From NCBI GenBank assembly GCA_003242605.1, contig QGUZ01000128.1, forward strand, positions 1-12,774: a stretch of DNA of 12,774 nucleotides. Direction: 5' to 3'. Shown piece by piece: positions 1 to 6,917 of the stretch. The notes beneath the pieces were generated by a model, which worked only from the letters and a program-made list of their open reading frames with translations, did not search any database and had not been told where the DNA came from. Every line of letters starts with the position of its first letter. Within the stretch, counting starts at the first letter, position 1. The translations under genes and the position numbers were made by a program. The DNA comes from Actinomycetota bacterium. Lineage in GTDB: Bacteria; Actinomycetota; Actinomycetes; Streptosporangiales; Streptosporangiaceae.

Positions 1-1
1 G

Positions 2-613
2 AAGGACGAGCTGGTACGGCTCCGCCGACGGCTGATCGAGGAACACGGCCGCCCGCCGTACCGGATCGTCGAGGGCCGCGACCCGGAGCGGGACCGCACC
101 GCGGCCGCGTACGCCGAGGCGGTCGAGGACTGGCGGGCCCGGCGCGCCGAGCTGTACCGGCGCATGATCGAGGACGAGCTGCCGGACGGGCGGACCGGGG
201 CGTTCCTCGTCTGGGGCGACCCGGGCGTGTACGACAGCACGCTGGCGATCCTCGACCGGCTGCCCTACGACTACGAGGTGATCCCCGGCATCAGCGCGAT
301 CTCCGCGCTCACCGCCCGGCACCGCACCACGCTCACCCGGGTGGGCAGCCCGGTGCACATCACCACCGGCCGCCGCCTCGCCGAGCAGGGGCCCACCGCC
401 GACGACATCCTCGTCATGCTCGACTCGCGGTGCGCCTTCGCCGACCTCGCCGACTACCACATCTACTGGGGCGCCTACCTGGGCACGCCGGACGAGATCC
501 TCATCGCGGGCCCGGTCGCCGAGGTCGCCGGCCGCATCCGCCAGGCCCGGGCCGAGGCGCGCGCCCGCAAGGGCTGGATCATGGACACCTACCTGCTCCG
601 CCGCCCGCGCTGA
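2..613 (+). CDS. cobF: Precorrin-6A synthase (deacetylating), CobF, 3' part
   Basis: The frame is open from the left edge, so the N-terminus is missing; 203 residues remain of a family usually about 250 long. CobF is a SAM-dependent methyltransferase of the aerobic cobalamin pathway. It methylates precorrin-5 at C1 with loss of acetate to give precorrin-6A, in the cytoplasm. Visible family features are the opening KDELVRLRR, the PDG..GAFLVWGDPGVYDST stretch typical of tetrapyrrole methylases, the PGISAISALTARH segment, and the C-terminal WGAYLGTPDE and RKGWIMDTYLLRR. The first ATG still in frame is at 164, but the recognisable sequence upstream of it shows it is internal. No other cobalamin gene is in the window. 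I am confident in the family; the exact step rests on overall resemblance to CobF rather than CobM/CobJ types. Confidence 0.88.
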   Translation, partial: KDELVRLRRRLIEEHGRPPYRIVEGRDPERDRTAAAYAEAVEDWRARRAELYRRMIEDELPDGRTGAFLVWGDPGVYDSTLAILDRLPYDYEVIPGISAISALTARHRTTLTRVGSPVHITTGRRLAEQGPTADDILVMLDSRCAFADLADYHIYWGAYLGTPDEILIAGPVAEVAGRIRQARAEARARKGWIMDTYLLRRPR

Positions 614-650
614 CCCGCCCCCGCCGGTGCCCGGCCGCGGTGCGCGCGGC

Positions 651-663
651 GGACCCGCGGTCC
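651..663. other. Small hairpin in the cobF-797 gap
   Basis: GGACC-CGC-GGTCC is a 5-bp stem with a 3-nt loop, 38 bases after the cobF stop. It has no T-tract. It may contribute to transcription ending after cobF, but in sequence this GC-rich such small stems arise by chance. The rest of the 183-base gap (614-796) shows no gene. Confidence 0.2.
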
Positions 664-796
664 GGCCCCTGGGCCGCGCCGCGGCGGCGCCGGTCCTCGC
701 GGGCGACGCCCCGGCGAAGGTTTCGGACATCACCCGCCGGGCAGCTCCACGTCACATGCCGAGGCGGGTGCGCCACCGGGATGACGGGGATCGCGG

Positions 797-1300
797 ATGA
801 GCGGCGGGCTGCAACTTGGCGATCTGGAGTGGCGGCAGCAGGAGCCGGGGAGGCGGCGGCGCGCCCACGCCGCGCAGCTCGCGGGCTGGGCGGTCGTCGC
901 GGCGCTCCTGGTCGCCGGGCTGGCCGGGTTGGCCGGGCCGGGCCCGCTGAGCACGGCCACCGCGTCCGCGCCGCTCGTCGTGGTCTCCTACGAGCGCTTC
1001 GCCCGGCAGCAGGGGGTCACGACCCTCGACGTGACGGTGCGGTCGGACCCCGCCGAGCCGCAGGTCGCCCGGCTGTGGCTCGCGAAGGACTACGTCGCGG
1101 GGGTCCGGGTGCGGACCGTGGTGCCGCAGCCGGACTCGTGGATCGCGGTACGGGACGGGGTGGTGCTCACGTTTCCCGCCGTCCACGGGGTGGCCGCGGT
1201 GCAGGTCACGGTGAGCCCGCAGCGCGCGGGCCTGCTGCGCGGCGCGCTCGGCGCGCCGGACCGCAGACCGGCCGGGTTCTGGCAGTTCGTCTACCCCTAG
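797..1300 (+). CDS. Conserved hypothetical membrane-anchored protein beside DUF421 gene
   Basis: 167 residues. I do not recognise a named family. A basic cytoplasmic N-terminus (residues 1-30, with RRRRAH) precedes one hydrophobic helix at about 29-48 (GWAVVAALLVAGLAGLAG). An exported domain of about 115 residues follows, which looks beta-rich (alternating LVVVSYERF, TTLDVTVRS, VARLWLAKDYV, GVAAVQVTVSP) and ends in GFWQFVYP. It is therefore probably anchored in the membrane with its body outside. The ATG at 797 has GGGGA six bases upstream. Its TAG stop lies inside the ribosome-binding site of the next gene, so it is almost certainly cotranscribed and translationally coupled with the DUF421 protein and may be its partner. 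The function is unknown; the partnership is inferred from gene arrangement only. Confidence 0.72.
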   Translation: MSGGLQLGDLEWRQQEPGRRRRAHAAQLAGWAVVAALLVAGLAGLAGPGPLSTATASAPLVVVSYERFARQQGVTTLDVTVRSDPAEPQVARLWLAKDYVAGVRVRTVVPQPDSWIAVRDGVVLTFPAVHGVAAVQVTVSPQRAGLLRGALGAPDRRPAGFWQFVYP

Positions 1301-1307
1301 GAGGGGG
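1298..1307 (+). promoter_or_regulatory. Shine-Dalgarno overlapping upstream stop codon
   Basis: TAGGAGGGGG: the TAG stop of the upstream gene forms the first bases of a near-ideal ribosome-binding site for the ATG at 1309. This fixes the DUF421 start at 1309, although the frame is open much further upstream, and suggests re-initiation coupling of the two genes. Confidence 0.75.
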
Positions 1308-1308
1308 A

Positions 1309-1755
1309 ATGGATGCGATCCTGCGCGCGGCGGCCATCTACCTGGCCCTGCTCGTGATCTTCCGGATCTGCGGCAAGCGCACGCTCGCCCAGGTCACCAC
1401 GTTCGACTTCGTGCTCCTGCTGGTCATCTCGGAGGCCACCCAGCAGGCGCTGCTCGGCGAGGACTACTCGGTGACCATGGCGGTGCTCGTCGTCCTCACC
1501 CTGGTCACGCTCGACCGCATCGCGGACTACCTCGGTTGGCGGTTCCCCCGGCTGGGGCTGGTCATCGACGGCGCGCCGGTGGTGCTCATCGAGCGGGGCC
1601 GGCCGCTGGAGGACCGGCTGCGCCGGCACCAGCTCGACCTCGAGCAGATCCTCCAGGAGGCCCGCTCCACCCAGGGCATCCGGAGCACCGACGAGATCGA
1701 CTACGCCATCCTGGAGCGCTCCGGTGCGATCAGCGTCATCCCGAAGAAGGACTGA
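1309..1755 (+). CDS. DUF421/YetF-family membrane protein
   Basis: 148 residues. Three predicted helices (about 5-20, 31-46 and 51-68) are followed by a soluble C-terminal domain of about 80 residues. The family hallmark is clear: FRICGKRTLAQ followed by TTFDFVLLLVISEATQQALLG, then the small beta-rich part with LVIDGAPVVLIERG, a basic/acidic helix (LRRHQLDLEQILQEARSTQGI), and the closing DEIDYAILERSGAISVIPKK. The family is widespread in bacteria, and its Bacillus member YetF is one of several paralogues of poorly known function. At 148 residues it sits at the short end of the family. It follows the 797 gene with only 8 bases between stop and start and has a very strong ribosome-binding site. 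I am confident in the family and uncertain of the biological role. Confidence 0.88.
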   Translation: MDAILRAAAIYLALLVIFRICGKRTLAQVTTFDFVLLLVISEATQQALLGEDYSVTMAVLVVLTLVTLDRIADYLGWRFPRLGLVIDGAPVVLIERGRPLEDRLRRHQLDLEQILQEARSTQGIRSTDEIDYAILERSGAISVIPKKD

Positions 1756-2026
1756 TGTGGGCGGCCGGCGGGCGGCGCCCGCGCGTTTCCGCGTCGTTAG
1801 GTACGGCGAGGGCGGGTAGATGGGCGCAGGTGAGGTGGGGCACGACGCGACCGGGGCGGGCGGTTCCATACCTGGCGCGAGAGGCCCGGCCGCATCCGCC
1901 GCAGGCGTCGCGCCGGCGGGGGCATCGACGGCGGCCGCTCCCGCTCGCCGTACCGGCGGCGCGCGGGCGCCTCGTGGTGCCCGGCCGTGGCCGGTGGGCC
2001 GCTTGTGGAGTCTTGGGAGCCGCGGG
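1756..2026. other. Intergenic region between DUF421 gene and first phosphatase
   Basis: These 271 bases are without a supported gene. The frame of the next gene stays open back to an ATG at 1820, but the translation there is Ala/Gly/Pro/Arg-rich with no family resemblance, so I read it as non-coding. It presumably holds the promoter of the phosphatase gene. I see GTTA-N14-GGGTA at 1796-1818, which only loosely resembles a stress-sigma promoter. Confidence 0.35.
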
Positions 2027-3079
2027 ATGAGCGCCGAGGCCGTGCTGCGGTGGGCGCCGTACGTGGCGATGGTGGCGGTGACGGGGATCTACGTGGTGTT
2101 CGGGCCGATCATCGGCCTGCTGCCGGTGCTCATCCTCGGCCCCACGCTCGCCTGCGGGTACGGCAGGGTGCGCCGCACCCTGTTCGCCGGGCTCCTCGCC
2201 TTCGTCCTTGCCGTGCTGTCGGCCGGGTACGCGGGCCGGATCGGCACCGTGCCGTTCGACGTCACGATCATCGCGCTCGTGGCCGTCACCGTGGTGGGCA
2301 TGTACATCGCCCGCCTGCGCCTGGAGCGGGAGCGGGAGCTCGCGGACGTGCGCGAGATCGCCGAGACGGTCCAGCGGGTGCTGCTGCGCCCGATCCCCCG
2401 GCGGGTGCGCGACCTCTCCATCGCGGTCTCCTACACCTCGGCGTTCACCACGGCCCGCATCGGGGGCGACCTGCTCGAGGTGCTCGCCACGCCGTACGGC
2501 GTGCGCATGCTCGTCGGCGACGTGCAGGGCAAGGGGCTGGAGGCCGTGGAGAAGGCGGCGTGGGTGCTCGGCGCCTTCCGGGAGGCCGTCTTCGACGAGC
2601 GCCGGCTCGGGGGCGTGAGCGCCCGGCTGGAGAGCACGCTGTCGCGGCAGCTCGGCGAGGAGGAGTTCGTCACCGCGGTCCTCGCCGAGGTGCGCCCGAC
2701 CGGCATCGTCCTGCTCAACCACGGCCATCCCCCGCCGCTGCTGCTCACCGGCGACGGCGAGGTCAAGCCGATCGAGCCGCCGGAGGAGGGGCTCGCGCTC
2801 GGCCTCACCTCGCTGGGCTGGGCGCCGCCGAGGCCGCAGTACGTGCGGTTCGCGCCCGGCGACCAGATCCTCTTCTACACCGACGGGGTGATCGAGGCCC
2901 GCGACCGGAACGGCGAGTTCTACCCGCTCGCCGAGCGGGCCGGGCTGCTCCGCGGCGACGAGCAGCCCCAGGCCGCCCTCGACCGGCTCAAGGACGACCT
3001 CCTCGCGCACGTCGGCGGCCCGCTCCTTGACGACGCCGCCATGCTCCTGCTGCGGCGCCGCGCCCATCCGCACCACTGA
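2027..3079 (+). CDS. Membrane-anchored SpoIIE-type PP2C serine phosphatase
   Basis: 350 residues. Hydrophobic segments cover about 9-47, 52-70 and 78-95, giving three or four membrane helices. A charged linker (RLRLERERELADVREIAETVQRVLLRP) leads into a SpoIIE/PP2C phosphatase domain from about 120 to 345. The metal-binding acidic motifs are present: GGDLLE at 146-151, GDVQGKG at 164-170, YTDGVIE at 284-290 and the final LDD at 334-336. The first motif is GGDLLE where GGDFYD is usual; the key GGD is kept. Such enzymes typically dephosphorylate STAS-domain anti-anti-sigma proteins in partner-switching systems. No STAS or anti-sigma kinase gene lies nearby, so the target is unknown. The start at 2027 is chosen because GGGAG lies seven bases upstream and the protein then begins just before helix 1; an ATG at 1820 in frame gives an implausible extension. 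Confidence 0.87.
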   Translation: MSAEAVLRWAPYVAMVAVTGIYVVFGPIIGLLPVLILGPTLACGYGRVRRTLFAGLLAFVLAVLSAGYAGRIGTVPFDVTIIALVAVTVVGMYIARLRLERERELADVREIAETVQRVLLRPIPRRVRDLSIAVSYTSAFTTARIGGDLLEVLATPYGVRMLVGDVQGKGLEAVEKAAWVLGAFREAVFDERRLGGVSARLESTLSRQLGEEEFVTAVLAEVRPTGIVLLNHGHPPPLLLTGDGEVKPIEPPEEGLALGLTSLGWAPPRPQYVRFAPGDQILFYTDGVIEARDRNGEFYPLAERAGLLRGDEQPQAALDRLKDDLLAHVGGPLLDDAAMLLLRRRAHPHH

Positions 3080-3358
3080 GCACCCCGGGTACGGCTCGGC
3101 ACCCCATCGCCCGGAGCGCGGCGTGGCGAGCGGATCGCCGGCACCTGCGGGCCGAGCCAGAGGTGTGACCTGTCTCGCAGTTACGGCCGGCCGCCCGCGT
3201 GGCCCGCCGGAATCGCGGCCGCGCCGGATCCCCCGCGACGCACGCCGTCCCGGCCCTGGGCGATCGCCGGAGGTTTGCGCCTTTTCGCCCCGTATACCCG
3301 CACCATGCGTTTTACCTGCTATTTCGCGAGCTATCGTGGGGTGTGCGGGGGTTCTTTC
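3080..3358. other. Intergenic region between the two phosphatases
   Basis: These 279 bases carry no supported gene. GGCTCGGC at 3093-3100 and GCCGAGCC at 3151-3158 form a distant 8-bp inverted repeat that may help end the upstream transcript. The last 100 bases are clearly less GC-rich (TTTTCGCCCCGTATACCC and GTTTTACCTGCTATTTCGC regions), as expected for a promoter, but no convincing -35/-10 pair with normal spacing stands out. Confidence 0.35.
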
Positions 3359-5626
3359 ATGACTGATCGTACCGTCTGCGATACCGGACGTGACGATATC
3401 CGGCGGCTGCTCGAGCGCACGCTGAGCGCCACCGTCGAGTCGCTGGGCGCCTACGGAGGCGGGCTCGCCCTGGTCGATCCCGACGGGGAGGTGCTCACCA
3501 CCCATCTGGGGGTCGGGCTGCCGCTGGAATACGCCACCCCGCTCCACCGCAAGCGGCTCAGCTCACCGTCGCCGGATCCGCTCCTCGACGCGGTGCGCGA
3601 GCGCAGGCTGGTGTGGGTCGCCTCCAGCGAGGAGCTGGTGCGCCGCTACCCGCAGCCCGCCCGCATCCTGCCGCACCACGCGCTCGCGGCCGCCCCGATC
3701 GTCACCGGCGGCACCACCTGGGGCGCGCTGCTGCTGTTCTGGCCCGCCTCCCGGTCCGCCGCGCTCGACCCCGGAGAACGGCGCGCCATCGAGGCGGCGG
3801 CCGACCGGTTCGGCCGGCTCCTGCGGGACGCGGCCGCCAACGGGCACCGGCTGTCACCGCCGGAGCGGCCGCGCATGCTGCCGCTGCCCCGCCGGCACAC
3901 GGCGAGCGCGGCCGAGAGCCAGGCCGCAGCGGACTACGTCGCCCGCCTGCCCGAGGGCGGCTGCGCGCTCGGCCTCGACGGCGGCATCGTCTTCCTCGAC
4001 CCGACCGCGGCCGAGCTGCTCGGCGGGCGCGCGTCGGACCTCGTCGGCGCCAAGCCGTGGGAGGCCGTGCCCTGGCTGCGCGATCCCCGGTACGAGCAGG
4101 CCCACCGGCAGGCCGTACTGCGGCAGGAGCCGGTCTCGCTCACCGCGATCAGGCCGCCGGACCGGCCGTTGCTGTTTCAGCTCTACCCGGACGCCACCGG
4201 GGTGAGCATGCGGATCAGCCCGATCCCGACGGAACGGCGCGGGCCCAACGGGCATTCGGCGTCGGGGAACGGGTCGGGCACTGCGTCGGACTCCAAGCCG
4301 GATTCCAAGCCGGATTCGAGATCGGATCCCAGGTCGGCTTTCGGATCGGGTTCCGGGTCGGTCGCCTTGACCGCCGCGCAGCAGGAGCGGCCGCCGGGCG
4401 CGCGCATGGACATCGACGCGGTCTACCGCATGATCGAGCTCGCCGGGGCGCTCGCGCAGGCCGCGGACGTGGCCGAGGTGATCGACTGCGCCACCGACCA
4501 CGCCCTGCTCGCGTTCGGCGCGAAGGGGTGCGCGATCCTCGTCAACGAGTCCGGGCGGCTGCGCATCCTCAGCGACCGCGGCTGGAACCCGGAGCTCGCG
4601 CACATCTTCGACCACATGCCGCTCACCGCCGACGCCCCGGGGGTGGTCGCGCTCACCGCGGGGGTGCCGCTGTTCTTCGCCGACGACGAGGAGCTGGCCC
4701 GCATGTACCCGGCGCTCGGCAAGCTGGACAGCGGCATGGCCGCCTGGGCCTACCTGCCGCTCGTCGTGTCCGGCCGGCCGGTCGGGGCCTGCGTGCTCGG
4801 CTACGAGCGGCCGCACCGGTTCGGCGAGGACGAGCGCATCGCCCTGCTGTCGTTCAGCGCGCTGGTCGCCCAGGCGCTCGAGCGGGCCCGGCTCAACGAG
4901 AGCCGGATGCAGCTCGTGCACAGCCTGCAGGTAGGGCTGCTGCCGCCGAGCCTGCCGGCGATCCCCGGCGTGGAGCTCGCCGCCCGGTACCTGCCGGCCG
5001 GGCACGGCATGGAGATCGGCGGCGACTTCTACGACGTCATCCCGCTCAGCCGGAACGACGTCGTCGCCTTCATCGGCGACGTGCAGGGGCACGACGCGTC
5101 CGCGGCCGCGCTCATGGGCCACCTGCGCACGGCCGTGCACGCCTACGTGCTCACCGGCGCGGATCCGGGCCGAGTGCTCGCCGACGCCAACCGGCTCCTC
5201 ACCGACCTCGATCCGCACCTGCTCGCGAGCTGCCTGATCGTGCGCCTCGACCTCGACCGGCTGCGCGCCCGGGTGGCGACCGCGGGCCACTACCCGCCGC
5301 TGCTGCGACGGCCGGACGCGGTCGCGGAGATCCCGCAGATCCCGCCCGGCCCGCTGCTCGGCGCGGCCCCGCGCAGCACCTACCCCACGGTGGACCTGCC
5401 GCTGCCCACCGGCTCGATCCTCGCGATGTACACCGACGGCCTGATCGAGATCCCGGGCATCGACGCCGAGCAGAACCTCAGCGGCCTCCTCGCCATGGTC
5501 GACCGCGCCGACGGCCCGCTCGACCCGCTCGCCGACGCCCTGGTACGGCAGGGCTCGCCGTACGGCGGCCGCACCGACGACACCACGATCCTGCTGCTGC
5601 GCATCACCGCCGGCCGCCGCGGCTGA
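3359..5626 (+). CDS. Multi-sensor GAF-PAS-GAF SpoIIE-type PP2C phosphatase
   Basis: 755 residues, with no membrane segment. The domain order is GAF-like about 12-155, PAS-like about 189-292 (EGGCALGLDGGIVFLD, AAELLG..ASDLVG), a low-complexity Ser/Gly/Asp linker 293-347, a second GAF about 352-510 (AAWAYLPLVVSGRPVGACVLGY), and a phosphatase domain about 515-750. All acidic motifs of the phosphatase are present and canonical: GGDFYD 554-559, GDVQGHD 573-579, YTDG 691-694 and TDD 739-741. The LLPPSLP segment before it is the usual lead-in of this family. The protein probably senses a small ligand or the cell's internal state and dephosphorylates an anti-sigma antagonist; the partner is not in the window. 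I prefer the ATG at 3359 (GGGGG seven bases upstream, protein opening MTDRTVC). In-frame starts at 3275 (TTG) and 3305 (ATG) are possible but would add a less plausible Cys/Tyr/Phe-rich tail. Confidence 0.88.
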   Translation: MTDRTVCDTGRDDIRRLLERTLSATVESLGAYGGGLALVDPDGEVLTTHLGVGLPLEYATPLHRKRLSSPSPDPLLDAVRERRLVWVASSEELVRRYPQPARILPHHALAAAPIVTGGTTWGALLLFWPASRSAALDPGERRAIEAAADRFGRLLRDAAANGHRLSPPERPRMLPLPRRHTASAAESQAAADYVARLPEGGCALGLDGGIVFLDPTAAELLGGRASDLVGAKPWEAVPWLRDPRYEQAHRQAVLRQEPVSLTAIRPPDRPLLFQLYPDATGVSMRISPIPTERRGPNGHSASGNGSGTASDSKPDSKPDSRSDPRSAFGSGSGSVALTAAQQERPPGARMDIDAVYRMIELAGALAQAADVAEVIDCATDHALLAFGAKGCAILVNESGRLRILSDRGWNPELAHIFDHMPLTADAPGVVALTAGVPLFFADDEELARMYPALGKLDSGMAAWAYLPLVVSGRPVGACVLGYERPHRFGEDERIALLSFSALVAQALERARLNESRMQLVHSLQVGLLPPSLPAIPGVELAARYLPAGHGMEIGGDFYDVIPLSRNDVVAFIGDVQGHDASAAALMGHLRTAVHAYVLTGADPGRVLADANRLLTDLDPHLLASCLIVRLDLDRLRARVATAGHYPPLLRRPDAVAEIPQIPPGPLLGAAPRSTYPTVDLPLPTGSILAMYTDGLIEIPGIDAEQNLSGLLAMVDRADGPLDPLADALVRQGSPYGGRTDDTTILLLRITAGRRG
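4253..4360 (+). repeat. Degenerate 12-bp tandem repeat (about nine units) inside the phosphatase gene
   Basis: Nine consecutive 12-base units in phase with the reading frame, almost all ending in CG and mostly GTCG or ATCG. The best-conserved pair is GACTCCAAGCCG and GATTCCAAGCCG at 4289-4312, followed by GATTCGAGATCG, GATCCCAGGTCG, GCTTTCGGATCG and GGTTCCGGGTCG. They encode tetrapeptides HSAS, GNGS, GTAS, DSKP, DSKP, DSRS, DPRS, AFGS and GSGS (residues 299-334), a flexible linker between the PAS and second GAF domains. The first three units are much weaker than the last six. Repeat number may vary between strains without breaking the frame. Confidence 0.7.
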
Positions 5627-5657
5627 GCCCGGCACGGCACGATCCGCGAATCCGCTT

Positions 5658-5697
5658 GCCGACCTCGCGGTGGCGGCCCGACCCGGTCGAGGTCGGC
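5658..5697 (+). terminator. Hairpin downstream of second phosphatase
   Basis: GCCGACCTCG at 5658-5667 pairs perfectly with CGAGGTCGGC at 5688-5697, a 10-bp stem with a 20-base loop, starting 32 bases after the stop codon. There is no run of T after it, which is common for terminators in very GC-rich actinomycetes, so termination is plausible but not certain. Confidence 0.5.
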
Positions 5698-5814
5698 GGC
5701 CCGAGCCCCGAGGACGAGGCCGCGCGCTGCGGGGCCGCCCGCAAGAGGTGACCGAGCGCCGGTGCTCCGCGCCGGACGCCGTGAGGGGCGCCCGGCGCGG
5801 GCGGCGCATGCGTT

Positions 5815-5852
5815 GTTCGAGTGTTCGAATATCCGTTCGATGCGATGTTCGA
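5815..5852. promoter_or_regulatory. Cluster of four GTTCGA repeats with a LexA-like box
   Basis: GTTCGA begins at 5815, 5823, 5835 and 5847, the last three spaced 12 bases apart. Bases 5825-5840 read TCGAAT-ATCC-GTTCGA, one mismatch from the actinobacterial LexA (SOS) consensus TCGAAC-N4-GTTCGA as known from mycobacteria. No SOS gene follows on either strand, so LexA control is only a suggestion; the repeats could serve another regulator. Confidence 0.4.
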
Positions 5853-5995
5853 CCGGTGTCCGATCGGTCGCCGCCGCGGCCGAACGGCTCGGCCACGGTG
5901 CGATCACCATGATGCCCTCCCGCGGGGGTGGATGCCCGGCATTCGGCATACGGGCGTGCGTCACATCCCGGCCGCAGGGGCGGAAGCGAAGGGTG

Positions 5996-6010
5996 TTCCG
6001 CACTGCGGAA
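5996..6010. promoter_or_regulatory. Perfect 15-bp palindrome TTCCGC-ACT-GCGGAA
   Basis: TTCCGCA-C-TGCGGAA is perfectly symmetrical (7+1+7) and sits in non-coding sequence 79 bases before the ATG at 6089. The same architecture, TTCCGC-N3-GCGGAA, occurs at 12468-12482 upstream of the lig operon. This suggests a shared regulator; the form is that of a dimeric repressor/activator operator. The regulator is unknown. Confidence 0.45.
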
Positions 6011-6088
6011 AGCATGGCCGACGATGTCCGCACAACCGCACGCGACGACGGAAGGCAGGGGGCGGCGAGGAACGCGGAGAGGGGGATC

Positions 6089-6184
6089 ATGACTGGCATC
6101 CGGCGCCCGCGTGCCGTACCCCGCCGCCCGAGGCTCAACCGGGGCGACGGCAGCACCCGCGCGACGGCACCCCGCTGCGCATGA
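6089..6184 (+). CDS. Possible 31-residue small protein or leader peptide
   Basis: The ATG at 6089 is preceded by GGAGAGGGGG (6076-6085) three bases upstream, one of the best-looking ribosome-binding sites in the window. The reading frame gives an Arg/Pro-rich basic peptide starting MTGIRRPRAVPRR and ending TRATAPRCA. It has no recognisable family. It could be a genuine small protein, a leader peptide, the remnant of a decayed gene, or chance. The palindrome at 5996 lies upstream of it on the same side. Low confidence: a purine-rich run can look like a ribosome site by accident, and nothing follows in the same orientation. Confidence 0.22.
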   Translation: MTGIRRPRAVPRRPRLNRGDGSTRATAPRCA

Positions 6185-6282
6185 CGCCGGGGAGGTGCCG
6201 ACGGCGAGGCCGGACCTGCCCGGCTCCCGGCGCGGCGAGTGCGCCCCACCGGGTCGGGCTCGTTACAGGGGAAACGCGTCGC

Positions 6283-6774
6283 CTATTTGATGCCGAACCT
6301 GGGCGGTTCGTACGGCTCGATCAGCTTGGCGATACCGAACATGATCATCCCGAGGAACGAAATTGAAGCGCCGATGATGGGACCGATCGTCCAGTTCGTG
6401 ATGAACGCCCCCTGCTCCAGCCAGTGGGGGATCAACGCGATACCGCCGATCACCAACAGAATCAGACCGGATAGGCCGAACCTTCCGGCGAGCTTTGCCC
6501 GCCTCCGGTCCTCCTCCTCCAGCCGCCGCCGGTGTTCCTCGTAGGCGGAGAGTCCGGAGTGATACCCGCCGGCAGCCGCAGTGGATTCCGCGGCCGGAGC
6601 CACCGACGCGGCACCGCCGGACGGCGGGCGACGCCGGCGGCCACCCGAGCCATGGTCGGCCCGTTTCTGCAGGTAGAGCTGCTGATATGCGATCCACGCC
6701 GTATATATGGCGACGATCGTGCTTGCAACTCCGGCGACGGCGCTGATCCAATCCGCGAGTTCTCCGGACTCCAT
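6283..6774 (-). CDS. Small membrane protein of unknown function, three predicted helices
   Basis: 163 residues, no family recognised. Helix 1 is at about 7-31 (ISAVAGVASTIVAIYTAWIAYQ). A hydrophilic, Arg/Gly/Ala-rich loop (about 37-75) and a charged helical stretch (YEEHRRRLEEEDRRRAKLAGR, about 78-98) follow. Two more helices lie at about 100-116 (LSGLILLVIGGIALIP) and 127-151 (NWTIGPIIGASISFLGMIMFGIAKL). It ends with a short tail IEPYEPPRFGIK. The alternation of hydrophobic helices with charged segments supports a real membrane protein. The ATG at 6774 has only a weak CTGGGG upstream. It is a lone gene, not part of the lig cluster: a terminator at 6957-6989 and about 180 AT-richer bases separate them. 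The lower GC of its upstream sequence compared with its neighbours may mean it was acquired separately. Confidence 0.62.
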   Translation of the reverse strand: MESGELADWISAVAGVASTIVAIYTAWIAYQQLYLQKRADHGSGGRRRRPPSGGAASVAPAAESTAAAGGYHSGLSAYEEHRRRLEEEDRRRAKLAGRFGLSGLILLVIGGIALIPHWLEQGAFITNWTIGPIIGASISFLGMIMFGIAKLIEPYEPPRFGIK

Positions 6775-6811
6775 GACCCCAGGATGGCAGTGAACAGCAC
6801 GTCATGCGGCG

Positions 6812-6917
6812 CGAATCCGAACCTCACACGAATTCGGATCTACCGATCATCCGTTGCACACCAAATAAGGCTATATGTACGAAAACTCACGATTGCACAA
6901 GTCGTCACGAATCCGAA
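6812..6917 (-). promoter_or_regulatory. AT-richer upstream region with repeated CGAATCCGAA
   Basis: CGAATCCGAA occurs at 6812-6821 and again at 6908-6917, and an inverted 7-base copy TTCGGAT lies at 6833-6839, making ATCCGAA-N11-TTCGGAT a dyad 41-65 bases before the start codon at 6774. On the minus strand TTGTGC (6900-6895), 17 bases, then CATATA (6877-6872) is a weak promoter candidate. The whole stretch 6780-6950 is plainly less GC-rich than the rest of the window. It is probably the control region of the small membrane-protein gene; the binding protein is unknown. Confidence 0.35.

Larger units (their letters stand above)
5698..6282. other. About 580 bp without a convincing gene, regulatory-looking
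   Basis: Reading frames are open on both strands, but none gives a recognisable product or a consistent start. The stretch is not featureless: it holds four copies of GTTCGA (5815-5852), a perfect 15-base palindrome (5996-6010), and a strong ribosome-binding site in front of a short reading frame (6089-6184). It lies between the end of the phosphatase gene and the end of a minus-strand gene. It could be the leader and remnant of a lost gene, or a site for a small protein or RNA. Confidence 0.4.

Noticed and set aside
1796..1818. GTTA-N14-GGGTA as a stress-sigma-factor promoter of the first phosphatase
   Set aside because: The fourth base of the -35 part does not fit the GNNT pattern and GGGTA is common in this composition; too weak to annotate.
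1736..3547. A 603-residue minus-strand frame opposite the first phosphatase
   Set aside because: Antisense shadow, rich in Arg, Pro, Glu and His repeats, no recognisable domain, and it would run across two intergenic regions.
3613..5896. Long frames of about 700 residues in another frame and on the other strand of the second phosphatase
   Set aside because: The phosphatase frame has GAF, PAS and all four PP2C motifs; the others are Arg/Ala/Pro-rich shadows.
5380..6249. A 289-residue minus-strand frame over the 5.7-6.2 kb gap
   Set aside because: It overlaps the phosphatase C-terminal coding region antisense, crosses the hairpin and palindrome, and resembles no family.
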